A model generated the notes under the pieces. That model was not told the DNA's origin. It saw only the letters and a list, made by a program, of their open reading frames with translations, and did not search any database. DNA of 64,000 nucleotides from NCBI GenBank assembly GCA_036494815.1, contig DASXNV010000023.1:70873-134872 (forward strand), given 5' to 3'. The DNA comes from Poindextera sp036494815 (GTDB taxonomy: Bacteria > Pseudomonadota > Alphaproteobacteria > Caulobacterales > Caulobacteraceae). Shown in pieces: positions 63,831 to 64,000 of this stretch (the stretch's first letter is position 1; every line of letters begins with the position of its first letter). The translations under genes and the position numbers were made by a program.

Positions 63831-64000
63831 ATGCGAGTCCTACTGATCGAAGACGATGCCGCAACGGCGCAAAGCATCGAATTGATGCTCAAGTCCGAAG
63901 GTTTCAACGTCTATACGACGGACCTCGGGGAAGAAGGCGTCGATCTGGGCAAGATCTATGACTACGATCTTATCCTTCTCGACCTGAATCTTCCGGACAT
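63831..64000 (+). CDS. ctrA: Cell-cycle response regulator CtrA (5' part, runs off the window)
   Basis: The first 56 codons of CtrA, the master cell-cycle regulator of Caulobacterales. The receiver domain starts with MRVLLIEDDAATAQ, with the acidic pair Glu7-Asp8-Asp9, and Asp51 in LLDLNLPD is the phospho-acceptor used by the ChpT phosphorelay. The sequence EGVDLGKIYDYDLIL is the CtrA wording. A GGAGAG Shine-Dalgarno precedes two consecutive ATGs (63828, 63831); the second gives the usual N-terminus. The DNA-binding part lies beyond the window. Confidence 0.95.
   Translation, partial: MRVLLIEDDAATAQSIELMLKSEGFNVYTTDLGEEGVDLGKIYDYDLILLDLNLPD

Overview
The window looks like a chromosomal segment of a high-GC alphaproteobacterium of the Caulobacteraceae (Caulobacter or Phenylobacterium type). 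The strongest pointers are the start of ctrA at the right edge (receiver N-terminus nearly identical to the Caulobacter protein as I remember it), a large two-helix coiled-coil protein resembling the polarity factor TipN, GANTC (CcrM-type) sites before both genes, and the mreB-mreC-mreD-mrdA-rodA order. About 50 protein genes are packed tightly, many with 1-4 base start/stop overlaps. I saw no rRNA, tRNA, CRISPR array, insertion sequence or prophage.

Layout. 1-9 kb: two orphan envelope proteins, then CoA-ester and lipid catabolism genes (racemase-like class III CoA-transferase, acyl-CoA dehydrogenase, two SDRs, two crotonases, a cytochrome P450), with a lone receiver protein behind a perfect FNR/FixK-type box. 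9-16.5 kb: PEP carboxylase, a hybrid histidine kinase, glycerol kinase. 16.8-20.7 kb: pstSCAB phosphate importer with a Pho box and an intercistronic hairpin. 21-30.7 kb: TipN-like protein, dipeptide epimerase, transporters, membrane proteins and two alpha/beta hydrolases. 30.7-37 kb: cell-shape operon mreBCD-mrdA-rodA plus a coupled acetyltransferase. 37-46 kb: leuA with a leucine-rich leader peptide, aspartate aminotransferase, polyprenyl diphosphate synthase, two methyltransferases, ilvC. 46-53.5 kb: RcnB-like protein, thyA-folA, an SMP-30 lactonase, a divergent AraC regulator/Fsr-type exporter pair, and an Old Yellow Enzyme.

53.7-63.4 kb is the most unusual part: six genes on the minus strand in the order nitrilase-fold amidase, TonB-dependent receptor, TPR-sulfotransferase, MocR-type regulator, lipoprotein serine hydrolase and MFS carrier. 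The receptor, sulfotransferase and regulator are coupled, as are the hydrolase and carrier. The MocR-type regulator appears to have lost both the PLP-binding lysine and the pyridine-nitrogen aspartate, and it carries an extra C-terminal domain of about 110 residues. I infer an uptake-and-processing system for an unknown amide- or ester-containing compound, sensed by a regulator that no longer uses PLP. ctrA follows at the right edge, incomplete.
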